From the NCBI RefSeq assembly GCF_004354365.1, contig NZ_SJCY01000009.1, positions 62,001 through 126,000 on the forward strand: a DNA stretch of 64,000 nucleotides, read 5' to 3'. Position 1 is the stretch's first letter. Every line of letters begins with the position of its first letter. The stretch is from Pedobacter changchengzhani. GTDB taxonomy: Bacteria > Bacteroidota > Bacteroidia > Sphingobacteriales > Sphingobacteriaceae. This document shows positions 16,667 through 24,713 of this stretch, piece after piece. Below the pieces are notes generated by a model. It had not been told where the DNA came from, ran no database searches, and saw only the letters and a program-made list of their open reading frames with translations. The translations under genes and the position numbers were made by a program.

Positions 16667-16993
16667 CTAGATCTTTTTAGTTCTAAAATTTTCTGTCGAG
16701 CTTCCCGTTTCGCTTGCGCCAGATTTAACTGTTGGTTTTAAATCTTTCGAATGATAACTATCATCACTTAATGAATCTTTTCCTTGTGTGCCACTATTAT
16801 CGTAACCATCTCTAGCTTCAAAATTGGCTATATGTGGCGTGGTTGAAATCTCGTGCCCATAACTGGTAACTTCGTTGGTGTCGTTGAGCTTATCGTATTT
16901 TTTCTGAACAGCAGATTTGTCTTTTTCTTTTTGGGCACCAGTACCAACATATCCTTCTAGGTGTTCTTTATTGTCATAAACGGAAGTTTTCAT
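16667..16993 (-). CDS. hydrophilic, probably disordered protein, 108 residues
   Basis: Very hydrophilic, rich in K, D, S, T and N, with no signal peptide or hydrophobic core (M-K-T-S-V-Y-D-N-K-E-H-L-E-G-Y, later D-G-Y-D-N-S-G-T-Q-G-K-D-S). The composition resembles stress-related hydrophilin-like proteins, an inference from composition only. It is convergent with the small acidic gene ending at 16598 and divergent from dgt. No family recognised. Confidence 0.55.
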   Translation of the reverse strand: MKTSVYDNKEHLEGYVGTGAQKEKDKSAVQKKYDKLNDTNEVTSYGHEISTTPHIANFEARDGYDNSGTQGKDSLSDDSYHSKDLKPTVKSGASETGSSTENFRTKKI

Positions 16994-17117
16994 AATCTTA
17001 ATTTTTATTTAAAACAGTTGTTATGGAGAAAGGTTTGAACTTTGGTCTTTTTAGTGAAAAATTAAAGCTTGATTTTTAGCTTTTGCGTAACTTGTGCCGA
17101 TTAAACAAAAATAAACA

Positions 17118-18461
17118 ATGGAGTGGAAATATTTGCTTTCGAATAAAAGATTTGGACAAGAACATTGGGCTGTTAATCCCGATAGGGCACGGTCAGATTT
17201 TCAAAGAGATTACGATAGGCTAATTTTTTCATCTCCTTTTAGACGATTGCAGAACAAAACGCAGGTTTTCCCGTTGCCTGGTAGTGTGTTTGTTCACAAT
17301 AGATTAACACACAGTTTGGAAGTAGCCAGTGTTGCACGATCTATGGCAAATATGTTTTTAAACCAGCTAGAAGAAAAACAGCCTGATCTTTTAAAGGAAG
17401 TTCCGCTACTGAATGAAGTTGGTAATATTGTTGCAGCTGCATCTTTAGCGCACGATCTTGGTAACCCAGCATTCGGTCATTCTGGCGAAGCTGCAATTTC
17501 CAGGTATTTTACCGATGGTGATGGTAAAGATTATCAAAAGGAGATGTCCGAATCGCAGTGGCACGATTTAATTAATTTTGAAGGTAACGCAAACGCAATT
17601 CGGATACTAACTCACCCGCTAAAAGGAAAAGGAAATGATGCGTATGCGCTGACCTATTCTACGCTAGCTTCTATTGCGAAATATCCGTGTTCTTCTATCG
17701 CTGGTAAGCAAAAAAAGCTTTTGCACCGAAAAAAGTATGGCTTCTTTCAATCTGAAGAAGAAACATTTCAAAAAATTGCCACTGAGCTTCAAATGTTAAA
17801 AGAAGATCATGATTATACCATTTATAAACGACATCCTTTAGTGTATTTAGTAGAAGCTGCCGACGATATTTGTTATAGCATTATCGATTTGGAAGATGCG
17901 CATCGCTTAAAAATATTATCGTACGAAGAGGTAAAACATTATTTATTGCCTTTTGCAAATTCTAAAACCATAGAAGATCGTTTGAAAAATGATTACGAAG
18001 ATGACGACGCTAAAATAGGCTTATTACGTGCCAAAGCCATAAATACTTTAACTAGAATTTGTGCAGATACTTTTTACGGCGAACAAGAGACAATTTTAGC
18101 AGGAAATTTAAACAAGAGCTTAACTGATCTGCTTCCAGAACCTTATTTAGAGGCTTGGAAAGCAGTTGAAAAAATCTCTGTCGATCGGATTTATAATTTT
18201 TCAACAGTAATACAGAAGGAGGTTGCAGGTTATAAAATTATGGCAGGATTGTTAGAGGAGTTCGTACCTGCGCTTATTCATAACAACACGCATTATTATA
18301 AAAAGTTGGTAAAACTAATCCCTAAGCAATACCACACCGATTTAACAGATATTTATTCTCGAACGCAAAGTGTACTCGATTTTGTTTCAGGGATGACGGA
18401 TTTGTACGCAGTTGATTTGTATCGAAATATTAAAGGAATTTCTTTTCCATCGGAAACGTAG
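17118..18461 (+). CDS. dgt: deoxyguanosinetriphosphate triphosphohydrolase
   Basis: 447 residues of the HD-domain dNTP triphosphohydrolase family, which splits dGTP (and often other dNTPs) into the nucleoside and triphosphate and so trims the DNA precursor pool. Seen: R-R-L-Q-N-K-T-Q-V-F-P near residue 42, N-R-L-T-H-S-L-E-V with the first metal histidine, the H-D pair in L-A-H-D-L-G-N-P-A-F-G-H-S-G-E, and the later V-E-A-A-D-D-I-C-Y-S-I-I-D-L-E-D metal aspartate. It is encoded alone, some 6 kb from the B12-dependent ribonucleotide reductase, which acts on the same pool. Confidence 0.93.
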   Translation: MEWKYLLSNKRFGQEHWAVNPDRARSDFQRDYDRLIFSSPFRRLQNKTQVFPLPGSVFVHNRLTHSLEVASVARSMANMFLNQLEEKQPDLLKEVPLLNEVGNIVAAASLAHDLGNPAFGHSGEAAISRYFTDGDGKDYQKEMSESQWHDLINFEGNANAIRILTHPLKGKGNDAYALTYSTLASIAKYPCSSIAGKQKKLLHRKKYGFFQSEEETFQKIATELQMLKEDHDYTIYKRHPLVYLVEAADDICYSIIDLEDAHRLKILSYEEVKHYLLPFANSKTIEDRLKNDYEDDDAKIGLLRAKAINTLTRICADTFYGEQETILAGNLNKSLTDLLPEPYLEAWKAVEKISVDRIYNFSTVIQKEVAGYKIMAGLLEEFVPALIHNNTHYYKKLVKLIPKQYHTDLTDIYSRTQSVLDFVSGMTDLYAVDLYRNIKGISFPSET

Positions 18462-18735
18462 ATGAAGGGTCAGGTTTAGATCAATTGGATTTATTAATTT
18501 TTTCGATGGTTTTACTTTAGTGTTAGTTTATTGTGTAAATATGGCCATTTGTGTAAAATATAGGTGGCGTATTTTTTTGTATTCGTTTGATTGATTGTGT
18601 TTTATATCATTTGTTTGGATGTAAATTTTCTGTGTTCGTGTAAAGTGGGTATTATGGAATATACTAATTAATATATTTGAGAGTTAAGCGAAAAGATTTC
18701 TCTAAGCAAAGTACTTTAGTTTACATCCCTCATAT

Positions 18736-20835
18736 ATGAAAAAAATCCTACTAATCGCTTTGCTATGTTTTAGCTTGTGTTCTTTTGTGAATGCTCAAGC
18801 CCCCCAACAATTTAATTATCAAGGCGCTGCCCGTAGCGCAAATGGTAATCCTTTGGTTAATAAAAGTATCTCTATTCGAATTAGCATTTTAGATGATTCC
18901 TCAACGGGTACTTCGCAATATTCGGAAACAAGGAGTGTTACCACTAATGCCTATGGTTTATACGCCGTGGCTATTGGAGGAACGGGAACAAATTCAGTTT
19001 CTGGATTAATTTCTTCTGTTACTTGGGGTGCCGGATTAAAGTTTATTAAAGTAGAAATCGATCCTGATAACGGAACTAATTTTGTTTTAGCCGGAACAGC
19101 ACAATTATTAAGTGTGCCCTATGCCTTATATGCGGCAAATGGTCCCTCCGGACCTAAAGGAGATAAGGGCGATCCGGGCGTAGCAGGCCCACAGGGCATG
19201 CCTGGTGCTAAAGGAGATGTAGGGCCAGCAGGAACTCAGGGTTTGCCAGGAGATAAAGGAGATGTAGGGCAAGTTGGTCCAGCTGGGATTCAAGGGCCAC
19301 AAGGCGTTAAGGGAGATATTGGGCTTACTGGGCCATCTACAGGCAGTGCAGGCGGAGATTTAACAGGAAATTACCCTAACCCTACAATTGCAAATCTGCA
19401 GGGTGTAACACTTTCAGCTCCTTCACCTACTAATAATCAAGTTCTATTATTTGATGGTAGCGCGTGGAAACCCGTTTCGTTAAGTGTAGATCAATTAATA
19501 GGTGGGAAAGCACTAACTTCAACTGATTTAAGTGTAAGTGCAAATGGTGCAACTGCTATATTAAAAGATGTTACTTTGGATATTAATGCTGGCGCAGTAA
19601 AAACTATTAAGCTTGCCGATGCTGCAGTTACTTCTGCTAAAATTGGAAATAAAGAGGTAAAGAGCGTAAACATTGATGACGCTGCTGTAAACACAATACA
19701 TTTGAGCGACGGTGCAGTGACTACTGTAAAGTTAGCCGATGCTTCTGTAACCTTATCCAAGCTTGTTACGGATGGTATAAGTGACGCAAATAAGGTTTAC
19801 GTAACAAATATAACTACTGGAAAGCCTGAGCTAATTAATCGTGCTCAGTTGTTAAATGGTAACGCTTGGGCTTTAAAAGGCAATACTGGAAGTATAGACC
19901 AGAGCACAAATTTTTTAGGTAATACTGATGATGTAGCCATTAATTTTTTGGTAAATGGACAAATTTCTGGTCGATTAGGCAACTCATCTGATAATAATAT
20001 TTCGTTTGGCTACAAAACACTAACTGCCAATATATCAGGTTTTTTTAACAGTGCATTTGGTAGAGAGGCACTTTCGATAAATACTTCTGGATACGAAAAT
20101 AGTGCATTTGGCCACAAAGTTTTACAATTAAATTTTAGCGGCATTAACAACAGTGGTTTTGGTTCTCAATCGCTTTTGTCAAATAGTGTCGGTTCCAATA
20201 ATAGTGCATTTGGTACACACGCGTTAAAAGTTAATGGTACAGGGATTGCCAACACTGCGGTGGGGAGTTTCGCTTTAGAAAATAATAATGGAGATTATAA
20301 TACAGCCCTAGGTTATGGCACTGGATCGAAAAACAATGGTAATGGCAATGTATTTATTGGTGCAAATGCCGGAAATCAATTTACGGTGGCAAATAATACC
20401 TTAGTTATCGCAAATTCTAATACAACTTATCCACTAATTTCGGGAGAATTTGGAATTAACGGAGGTTCACTAACCATAAACAATAAAAGCGCCGCCTCAT
20501 CAATTAGTTACGCTCCAAATAATACAAGTACATTAAATATAAACGGGTCTGTATCTGCAAGCATATTAGTTTACAGCTCAGCTTCAACACTAACTTTGGA
20601 TGAAAGTCAGTACACCGTTAAGGTAAAAAACACCAATATACCTGTATCCATTAATCTCCCAGTTGCATCAAGCTGTAAGGGTAGAATATATGTAATAATA
20701 AAAGCGCTTTCATCTGGTGATGTAACTTTAAATATACCAGTAATTTTAAATGACGATTCAACTATATCCACACTGTCTGGAGCAAAAACCTTGACTATTC
20801 AAAGCGATGGTACAACATGGATCTCTTTAAATTAA
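18736..20835 (+). CDS. collagen-like and YadA-like repeat surface protein
   Basis: 699 residues. Signal peptide (1-21, ending N-A-Q); an N-terminal beta domain (about 22-132) ending V-P-Y-A-L-Y-A-A; 21 G-X-Y collagen triplets at about 136-198, several as G-D-K or G-P-K; then [13 protein letters not shown], a motif found in phage tail fibres and Bacteroidota adhesins; repeats around K-L-A-D-A-A-V-T; then about five repeats of some 24 residues with N-S-A-F-G-x-x-A-L, like YadA-type heads. The build suggests a long trimeric fibre. No type IX sorting domain is visible at its C-terminus. The two following genes are type IX-related and start 4 bases apart. Confidence 0.82.
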   Translation: MKKILLIALLCFSLCSFVNAQAPQQFNYQGAARSANGNPLVNKSISIRISILDDSSTGTSQYSETRSVTTNAYGLYAVAIGGTGTNSVSGLISSVTWGAGLKFIKVEIDPDNGTNFVLAGTAQLLSVPYALYAANGPSGPKGDKGDPGVAGPQGMPGAKGDVGPAGTQGLPGDKGDVGQVGPAGIQGPQGVKGDIGLTGPSTGSAGGDLTGNYPNPTIANLQGVTLSAPSPTNNQVLLFDGSAWKPVSLSVDQLIGGKALTSTDLSVSANGATAILKDVTLDINAGAVKTIKLADAAVTSAKIGNKEVKSVNIDDAAVNTIHLSDGAVTTVKLADASVTLSKLVTDGISDANKVYVTNITTGKPELINRAQLLNGNAWALKGNTGSIDQSTNFLGNTDDVAINFLVNGQISGRLGNSSDNNISFGYKTLTANISGFFNSAFGREALSINTSGYENSAFGHKVLQLNFSGINNSGFGSQSLLSNSVGSNNSAFGTHALKVNGTGIANTAVGSFALENNNGDYNTALGYGTGSKNNGNGNVFIGANAGNQFTVANNTLVIANSNTTYPLISGEFGINGGSLTINNKSAASSISYAPNNTSTLNINGSVSASILVYSSASTLTLDESQYTVKVKNTNIPVSINLPVASSCKGRIYVIIKALSSGDVTLNIPVILNDDSTISTLSGAKTLTIQSDGTTWISLN

Positions 20836-20839
20836 GAAC

Positions 20840-21355
20840 ATGATGAAGTTAATTTACTTATTGCTTTTTAGCATAACTTTATTTGTAAATGAGGTTGCTA
20901 GTGCCCAAACTTCATCGCCAAGTTTGCCATTTGTAGTAAATGCAGTAAGTGGTTCTGGAGTTGTTCAAAATCAAATTTTCGATTTTAGCATAGGCGAAAT
21001 GGTACTTGTGCAAACTTTCCAAGCCACCAATGTTAACTTAACTCAAGGTTTTTTTCAGCCTCTATACCTCGTTAAAGAAATACTTGATGTTCGGGTTGAA
21101 AACAATGTTTTAACACCTAATGGCGATGGGAAGAATGATGTTTTTATAATTGGTGGGATAGAGAAATATCCAAATAATAGGCTTAGGATTTTTGATCGTG
21201 CAGGACGATTAATCTATGCTAAAGACAATTATCAAAATGATTGGAATGGATATTTTAATGGAAGTCCGTTAATGGAAGATACTTATTATTATCAATTAGA
21301 TTTTGGTACCGATGGAAAGATTAAAGGTTTTATATCAATTTTATATAAAAAATAG
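20840..21355 (+). CDS. small protein with gliding motility-associated C-terminal domain (CHU_C)
   Basis: 171 residues. Signal peptide (about 1-23, ending S-A-Q), a short segment with S-I-G-E-M-V and L-T-Q-G-F-F-Q-P, which is the usual linker before a type IX sorting domain, and a C-terminal domain of about 85 residues: L-T-P-N-G-D-G-K-N-D-V-F, L-R-I-F-D-R-A-G-R-L-I-Y, D-W-N-G, G-T/D-Y-Y-Y-Q-L-D-F. This is the type B (CHU_C) sorting domain used for export through the type IX system, here without a large passenger. It is 4 bases after the collagen-like gene and 4 bases before the PorP/SprF gene. Confidence 0.85.
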   Translation: MMKLIYLLLFSITLFVNEVASAQTSSPSLPFVVNAVSGSGVVQNQIFDFSIGEMVLVQTFQATNVNLTQGFFQPLYLVKEILDVRVENNVLTPNGDGKNDVFIIGGIEKYPNNRLRIFDRAGRLIYAKDNYQNDWNGYFNGSPLMEDTYYYQLDFGTDGKIKGFISILYKK

Positions 21356-21359
21356 TTTT

Positions 21360-22250
21360 ATGATAAAAATGAGATTTTGCCTAATCGCACTGATGATATT
21401 TTTGATTACACCAACATTCGGTCAGCTTAACCCGATGGGAAGTGTTTATTATCAAAACCAATATCTAATTAATCCAGCAATGGCAGGATTGGAACCCACG
21501 CTTAACATAAATACAGCGCTTAAAGTTCAATGGATTGGAGTGGAAGGTGGACCAAGAATACAATATTTAACAGCAGATTATGGTTTACCGAACGAAAAAG
21601 TTGGCGTAGGTGCATCACTTTATAATGAGTCTGCGGGTGTAATAAATAAAATAAGGGGTACAGTTAGTTATGCCTATCATTTGCCATTGAATAATGGATC
21701 AAGCTTTTTCGATTTTGGTTTATCTACTGGCATTGTAAATGAATCGATAAATTTAGATAAAGCCAAGGGCGATTTATCTGATGATGTAATTACAAGCTTC
21801 AACGATCGGAAAATTTATTTAGATGGTGATTTTGGTATTGCATTTCGTGCCAAAGCTTTAACAATTCAGGGTGTTTTGCCAAATTTAAAGCGATTTTTTA
21901 AAAGAGATGTACTGCGCAACGTTGTAGATCGGTCAATATTTTTTATTGCTGCTGGATACAAAATTCAAACGGATAATGTTGTAAATGCTATTGAGCCAAA
22001 ATTGGCTTATCGTGGCGTACAAAATTATCAAGATATTATTGATGTTGGCGTAAATCTTCAATTTTTGGATGAAAAGCTATCTCTTAATGGCATATATCAC
22101 AGTACAAATAGCTTTACCACCGGTTTTGGCGCAAATTTTAAAAATCAATTTTCAATCCTCTTTCAATACACCACCAACACTTCAGAAATGCAAAATTACA
22201 GCAATGGAGAATTTGAAGTTGGGTTAAAATATACGCTTGGTAGAAAATAA
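21360..22250 (+). CDS. PorP/SprF family type IX secretion outer-membrane protein
   Basis: 296 residues from the ATG at 21360, which gives a clean signal peptide (M-I-K-M-R-F...T-F-G-Q) and 4 bases from the previous stop codon; earlier in-frame starts overlap that gene. The family marks follow: P-M-G-S-V-Y-Y-Q-N-Q-Y-L-I-N-P-A-M-A-G, V-Q-W-I-G-V-E-G-x-P-R, G-V-G-A-S-L-Y-N-E, then beta strands and a final E-V-G-L-K-Y-T-L. PorP/SprF proteins form outer-membrane beta barrels and are needed for surface attachment of type B CTD proteins such as SprB. The gene order suggests it serves its two upstream partners. Confidence 0.88.
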   Translation: MIKMRFCLIALMIFLITPTFGQLNPMGSVYYQNQYLINPAMAGLEPTLNINTALKVQWIGVEGGPRIQYLTADYGLPNEKVGVGASLYNESAGVINKIRGTVSYAYHLPLNNGSSFFDFGLSTGIVNESINLDKAKGDLSDDVITSFNDRKIYLDGDFGIAFRAKALTIQGVLPNLKRFFKRDVLRNVVDRSIFFIAAGYKIQTDNVVNAIEPKLAYRGVQNYQDIIDVGVNLQFLDEKLSLNGIYHSTNSFTTGFGANFKNQFSILFQYTTNTSEMQNYSNGEFEVGLKYTLGRK

Positions 22251-22340
22251 GGTTGAGGTTGAGGATAAGGTTGAGGTTAAGGTTAAGGTTAAGGTTGAGG
22301 TTAAGGTTGAGGTTGAGGTTGAGATTAAGGTTAAGGTTTA
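22251..22340. repeat. GGTTGA/GGTTAA hexamer array, left arm
   Basis: About 14 units of GGTTGA, GGTTAA or GGATAA begin directly after the PorP/SprF stop codon. The array is the complement of the CTCAAC/CTCAGY units to its right, so transcripts across the gap could fold back on themselves. Confidence 0.8.
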
Positions 22341-22377
22341 GGTCAAGCTTGCCATGAGGTATTGTAGGTTAAATTTT

Positions 22378-22500
22378 TGGTCTCAGCCTCAATCTCAGTG
22401 TCAGCCTCAGCCTCAATCTCAGTCTCAGTCTCGCCCTCAATCTCAGCCTCGGTCTCAACCTCAGTCTCAACCTCAACCTCAGTCTCAACCTCAACCTCCT
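22378..22500. repeat. CTCARY hexamer array, right arm
   Basis: About 20 units of CTCAGY, CTCAAY or CTCGGT end directly at the stop codon of the minus-strand gene that ends at 22501. With the left arm (22251-22340) it makes an inverted array about 37 bases apart, between two convergent genes. The hexamer matches the lone array at 10403-10558. Confidence 0.8.
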
Positions 22501-23109
22501 TTAACGCCCATTCGCCTCATCCCATTTATTTCGTTCGTCCTGAAGCTCTCTAGTCAATTTCATTTGCCTTTCTTTTGCTTTTACTTTATAAGCTTGAAAT
22601 TCATCTGCTACTTCTTGATAAAGATCTGTACGATAAACAGCCTCTTTTTTATACCTAGCAGTACCAAAAATTACAATTGCCAAGCCTAAACCCAAAACAA
22701 TAATTATTGTCCAAACAGCTAAATTATAAGCCGTTTTGCTAAGTTGAATACCTAAAAAGCCAATTTCATCCACTTTTGCATGCGAATCAGCCAAAGAACT
22801 TTCTTTACCTGCAACTTCTAATTTTAAGGCAGCAATATTAGCTGTCTGCGCCTTAAGTTCCGATTTTAAACTTTTGAGTTCTTTGCGCTCTTTTTGTAAA
22901 GTATCGTTAACACTTTTCCATAATGCATTTAACCTAATAGGATTAATCAATTTTGATCCCCATGAATTTCTTGAGCTGGAAAGTAAGTATTGAAACTGAC
23001 CGTTTAAAGAAGCGTCGGTATTTTTTGTGCTATCTATTTGGGCATGAGCAAATGATAGATTGAAAAAAAATGCAATAAAAGCACAATATAAAATTGGTTT
23101 AAGTTTCAT
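22501..23109 (-). CDS. membrane-anchored coiled-coil protein
   Basis: 202 residues: signal peptide (about 1-23, ending A-H-A-Q); an outer segment; a coiled coil rich in K, E and L (about 70-118, L-K-S-L-K-S-E-L-K-A-Q); one membrane segment (about 128-152, W-T-I-I-I-V-L-G-L-G-L-A-I-V-I-F-G); and a basic, helical cytoplasmic tail (about 155-202). It looks like a single-pass envelope protein with coiled coils on both sides. I recognise no family name, though I recall similar proteins in Sphingobacteriaceae. It has no operon partner. Confidence 0.7.
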   Translation of the reverse strand: MKLKPILYCAFIAFFFNLSFAHAQIDSTKNTDASLNGQFQYLLSSSRNSWGSKLINPIRLNALWKSVNDTLQKERKELKSLKSELKAQTANIAALKLEVAGKESSLADSHAKVDEIGFLGIQLSKTAYNLAVWTIIIVLGLGLAIVIFGTARYKKEAVYRTDLYQEVADEFQAYKVKAKERQMKLTRELQDERNKWDEANGR

Positions 23110-23227
23110 GGTGGTAATCGTTAAAGCTATCTTTTTTAATTATGTTACAACATACATATTTTTATTTTACTAATAAAATTGATTTGAAATTTTATCGGCT
23201 TTTATGATGAATTAATTTTTGATAGTT

Positions 23228-23235
23228 TACATTTG
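23228..23235 (+). promoter_or_regulatory. -7 box (TACATTTG) next to the tyrA-like start
   Basis: TACATTTG is a full TAnnTTTG match and ends four bases before the ATG at 23240, so a leaderless or nearly leaderless transcript is expected. No clear TTTG -33 element lies 19-20 bases upstream. Confidence 0.45.
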
Positions 23236-23239
23236 CGTT

Positions 23240-24496
23240 ATGCAGATTGGAATAATTGGTTTAGGAGATATGGGCAAATTATATGCTCAAAGTTTTATTA
23301 AAGCAGGCTATAGCGTTTGTGGGGCAGATATTCCATCACGCTATAACGAATTATATGAAGAACTTGCACCAAAAGGAATAGAAGTTTTAATTGACGGGCA
23401 TGAGGTGTCACGTAAATCCGATTTTATTATATATTGCGTAGAAGCCGAAAAGATAGATGAAGTGGTTTCAGCGTTTGCACAATCTACTAAATATGGTGCA
23501 ATTGTAGCCGGACAAACATCCGTAAAGCATCCAGAAATTGCAGCCTTCGAAAAGCATTTGCCTAACGAAGCTCAAATCGTAACTTGTCACTCTCTTCACG
23601 GTCCAGCTTTTAGTCCCGAAGGGCAAACATTAGTGGTTATACGCCATCGCGCAAGTGATGAGGTTTATGCCAAGGCTTTAAAAGTTTATCAATCTCTAAA
23701 GTCGAATATCATCGAAATGAACGATTTCCATGAGCATGATCGAATTGTTGCCGATACGCAAGCGGTTACGCACATGGGTTTCGAAAGTATGGGTTCGGCA
23801 TGGAAAAATGCTGGTTTTTTCCCTTGGGATAATCCTTCTTATGCTGGCGGAATTGATAATGTAAAAATTTTAACAACCCTAAGAATTTTTAGCTATAAGG
23901 CACATATTTATGCTGGTTTGGCTATTCTAAATCCTTATGCACAAAAACAGGTGAAATTTTATGCACAGGCAGAATCCGAACTTTTTAAATTGATGATTTG
24001 TGAAAACGAAAAGCTTTTTAGAGAGAAAATTTACGCTGCTCGCGATTTTGTATTTCACCAAAGTCAGGAGCTTTTATTGCTCGATGATAAAATCATGAAA
24101 GAATTTAGCTTGTCAGATGCCGATCATAAGCAAAAGCCAAATTCTCACTTAAGTTTATTGAGCATGGTTTACGCTTGGTATAAAATGGGCGTTAATCCTT
24201 ACGATAATTTAATTTGCCAAACACCGCCTTTCAAACTGCGTTTGGGCATTGCCGAATATCTTTTCAAAAATGAAGAAATGTTAGAAGAATCTATTCAAAC
24301 TGCATTATTTGATAAATCCATCAGGGGCGATGATTTAGAGTTTCACACTGCTGTACACGAATGGGCATCAATTATAGGTTATGGAGATTTGAAAGGTTAC
24401 AAAGAACATTTCGAGGCGGCTAAGTCGTTTTTTGCCAACCGATTGAATGATGGTAGAGACTTAAGTGCAGAAATGATTAGGAGGTTGGGAAAGTAA
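23240..24496 (+). CDS. prephenate dehydrogenase, fungal Tyr1-like
   Basis: 418 residues from the ATG at 23240; an alternative TTG at 23219 lies inside the promoter box. Prephenate dehydrogenase makes 4-hydroxyphenylpyruvate for tyrosine synthesis. A Rossmann fold starts at G7-L-G-D-M-G12; later come S-L-H-G-P, the D-T-Q-A-V-T-H motif, G-S-A-W, N-S-H-L-S-L-L and D-D-L-E-F...E-W. These match yeast Tyr1, as I recall it, along nearly its whole length, and are longer than the usual 280-residue bacterial TyrA. The family call is fairly secure. It stands alone with no aro genes near. Cofactor preference (NADP in yeast) is not testable here. Confidence 0.85.
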   Translation: MQIGIIGLGDMGKLYAQSFIKAGYSVCGADIPSRYNELYEELAPKGIEVLIDGHEVSRKSDFIIYCVEAEKIDEVVSAFAQSTKYGAIVAGQTSVKHPEIAAFEKHLPNEAQIVTCHSLHGPAFSPEGQTLVVIRHRASDEVYAKALKVYQSLKSNIIEMNDFHEHDRIVADTQAVTHMGFESMGSAWKNAGFFPWDNPSYAGGIDNVKILTTLRIFSYKAHIYAGLAILNPYAQKQVKFYAQAESELFKLMICENEKLFREKIYAARDFVFHQSQELLLLDDKIMKEFSLSDADHKQKPNSHLSLLSMVYAWYKMGVNPYDNLICQTPPFKLRLGIAEYLFKNEEMLEESIQTALFDKSIRGDDLEFHTAVHEWASIIGYGDLKGYKEHFEAAKSFFANRLNDGRDLSAEMIRRLGK

Positions 24497-24713
24497 ATGG
24501 GTAAAATTGCATTGTTATAATTTTTATGTTCAATATCACTTAATTTTTATTTAATTACTTTTTTTGTGAACTTTATCACTTTTTTTAAAATATAAATATT
24601 TGATTTATAGGTTTTTAGGTAATTTTATTTGTAAACAATTTTTATTTTGACTTTTTGTTTATTTAATTTTAGTTAAGTTTGAGTTTCAAATTTTATTAAA
24701 TAACATTTAGTCT

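Noticed and set aside
22354-22689. Plus-strand frame rich in S, Q and P
   Set aside because: It reads through the hexamer array and the antisense of the coiled-coil gene; it is a repeat artefact.
24497-24713. Cobalamin riboswitch before the B12-dependent reductase
   Set aside because: The 217-base gap is almost only A and T with no GC-rich B12 box; no riboswitch core is visible.
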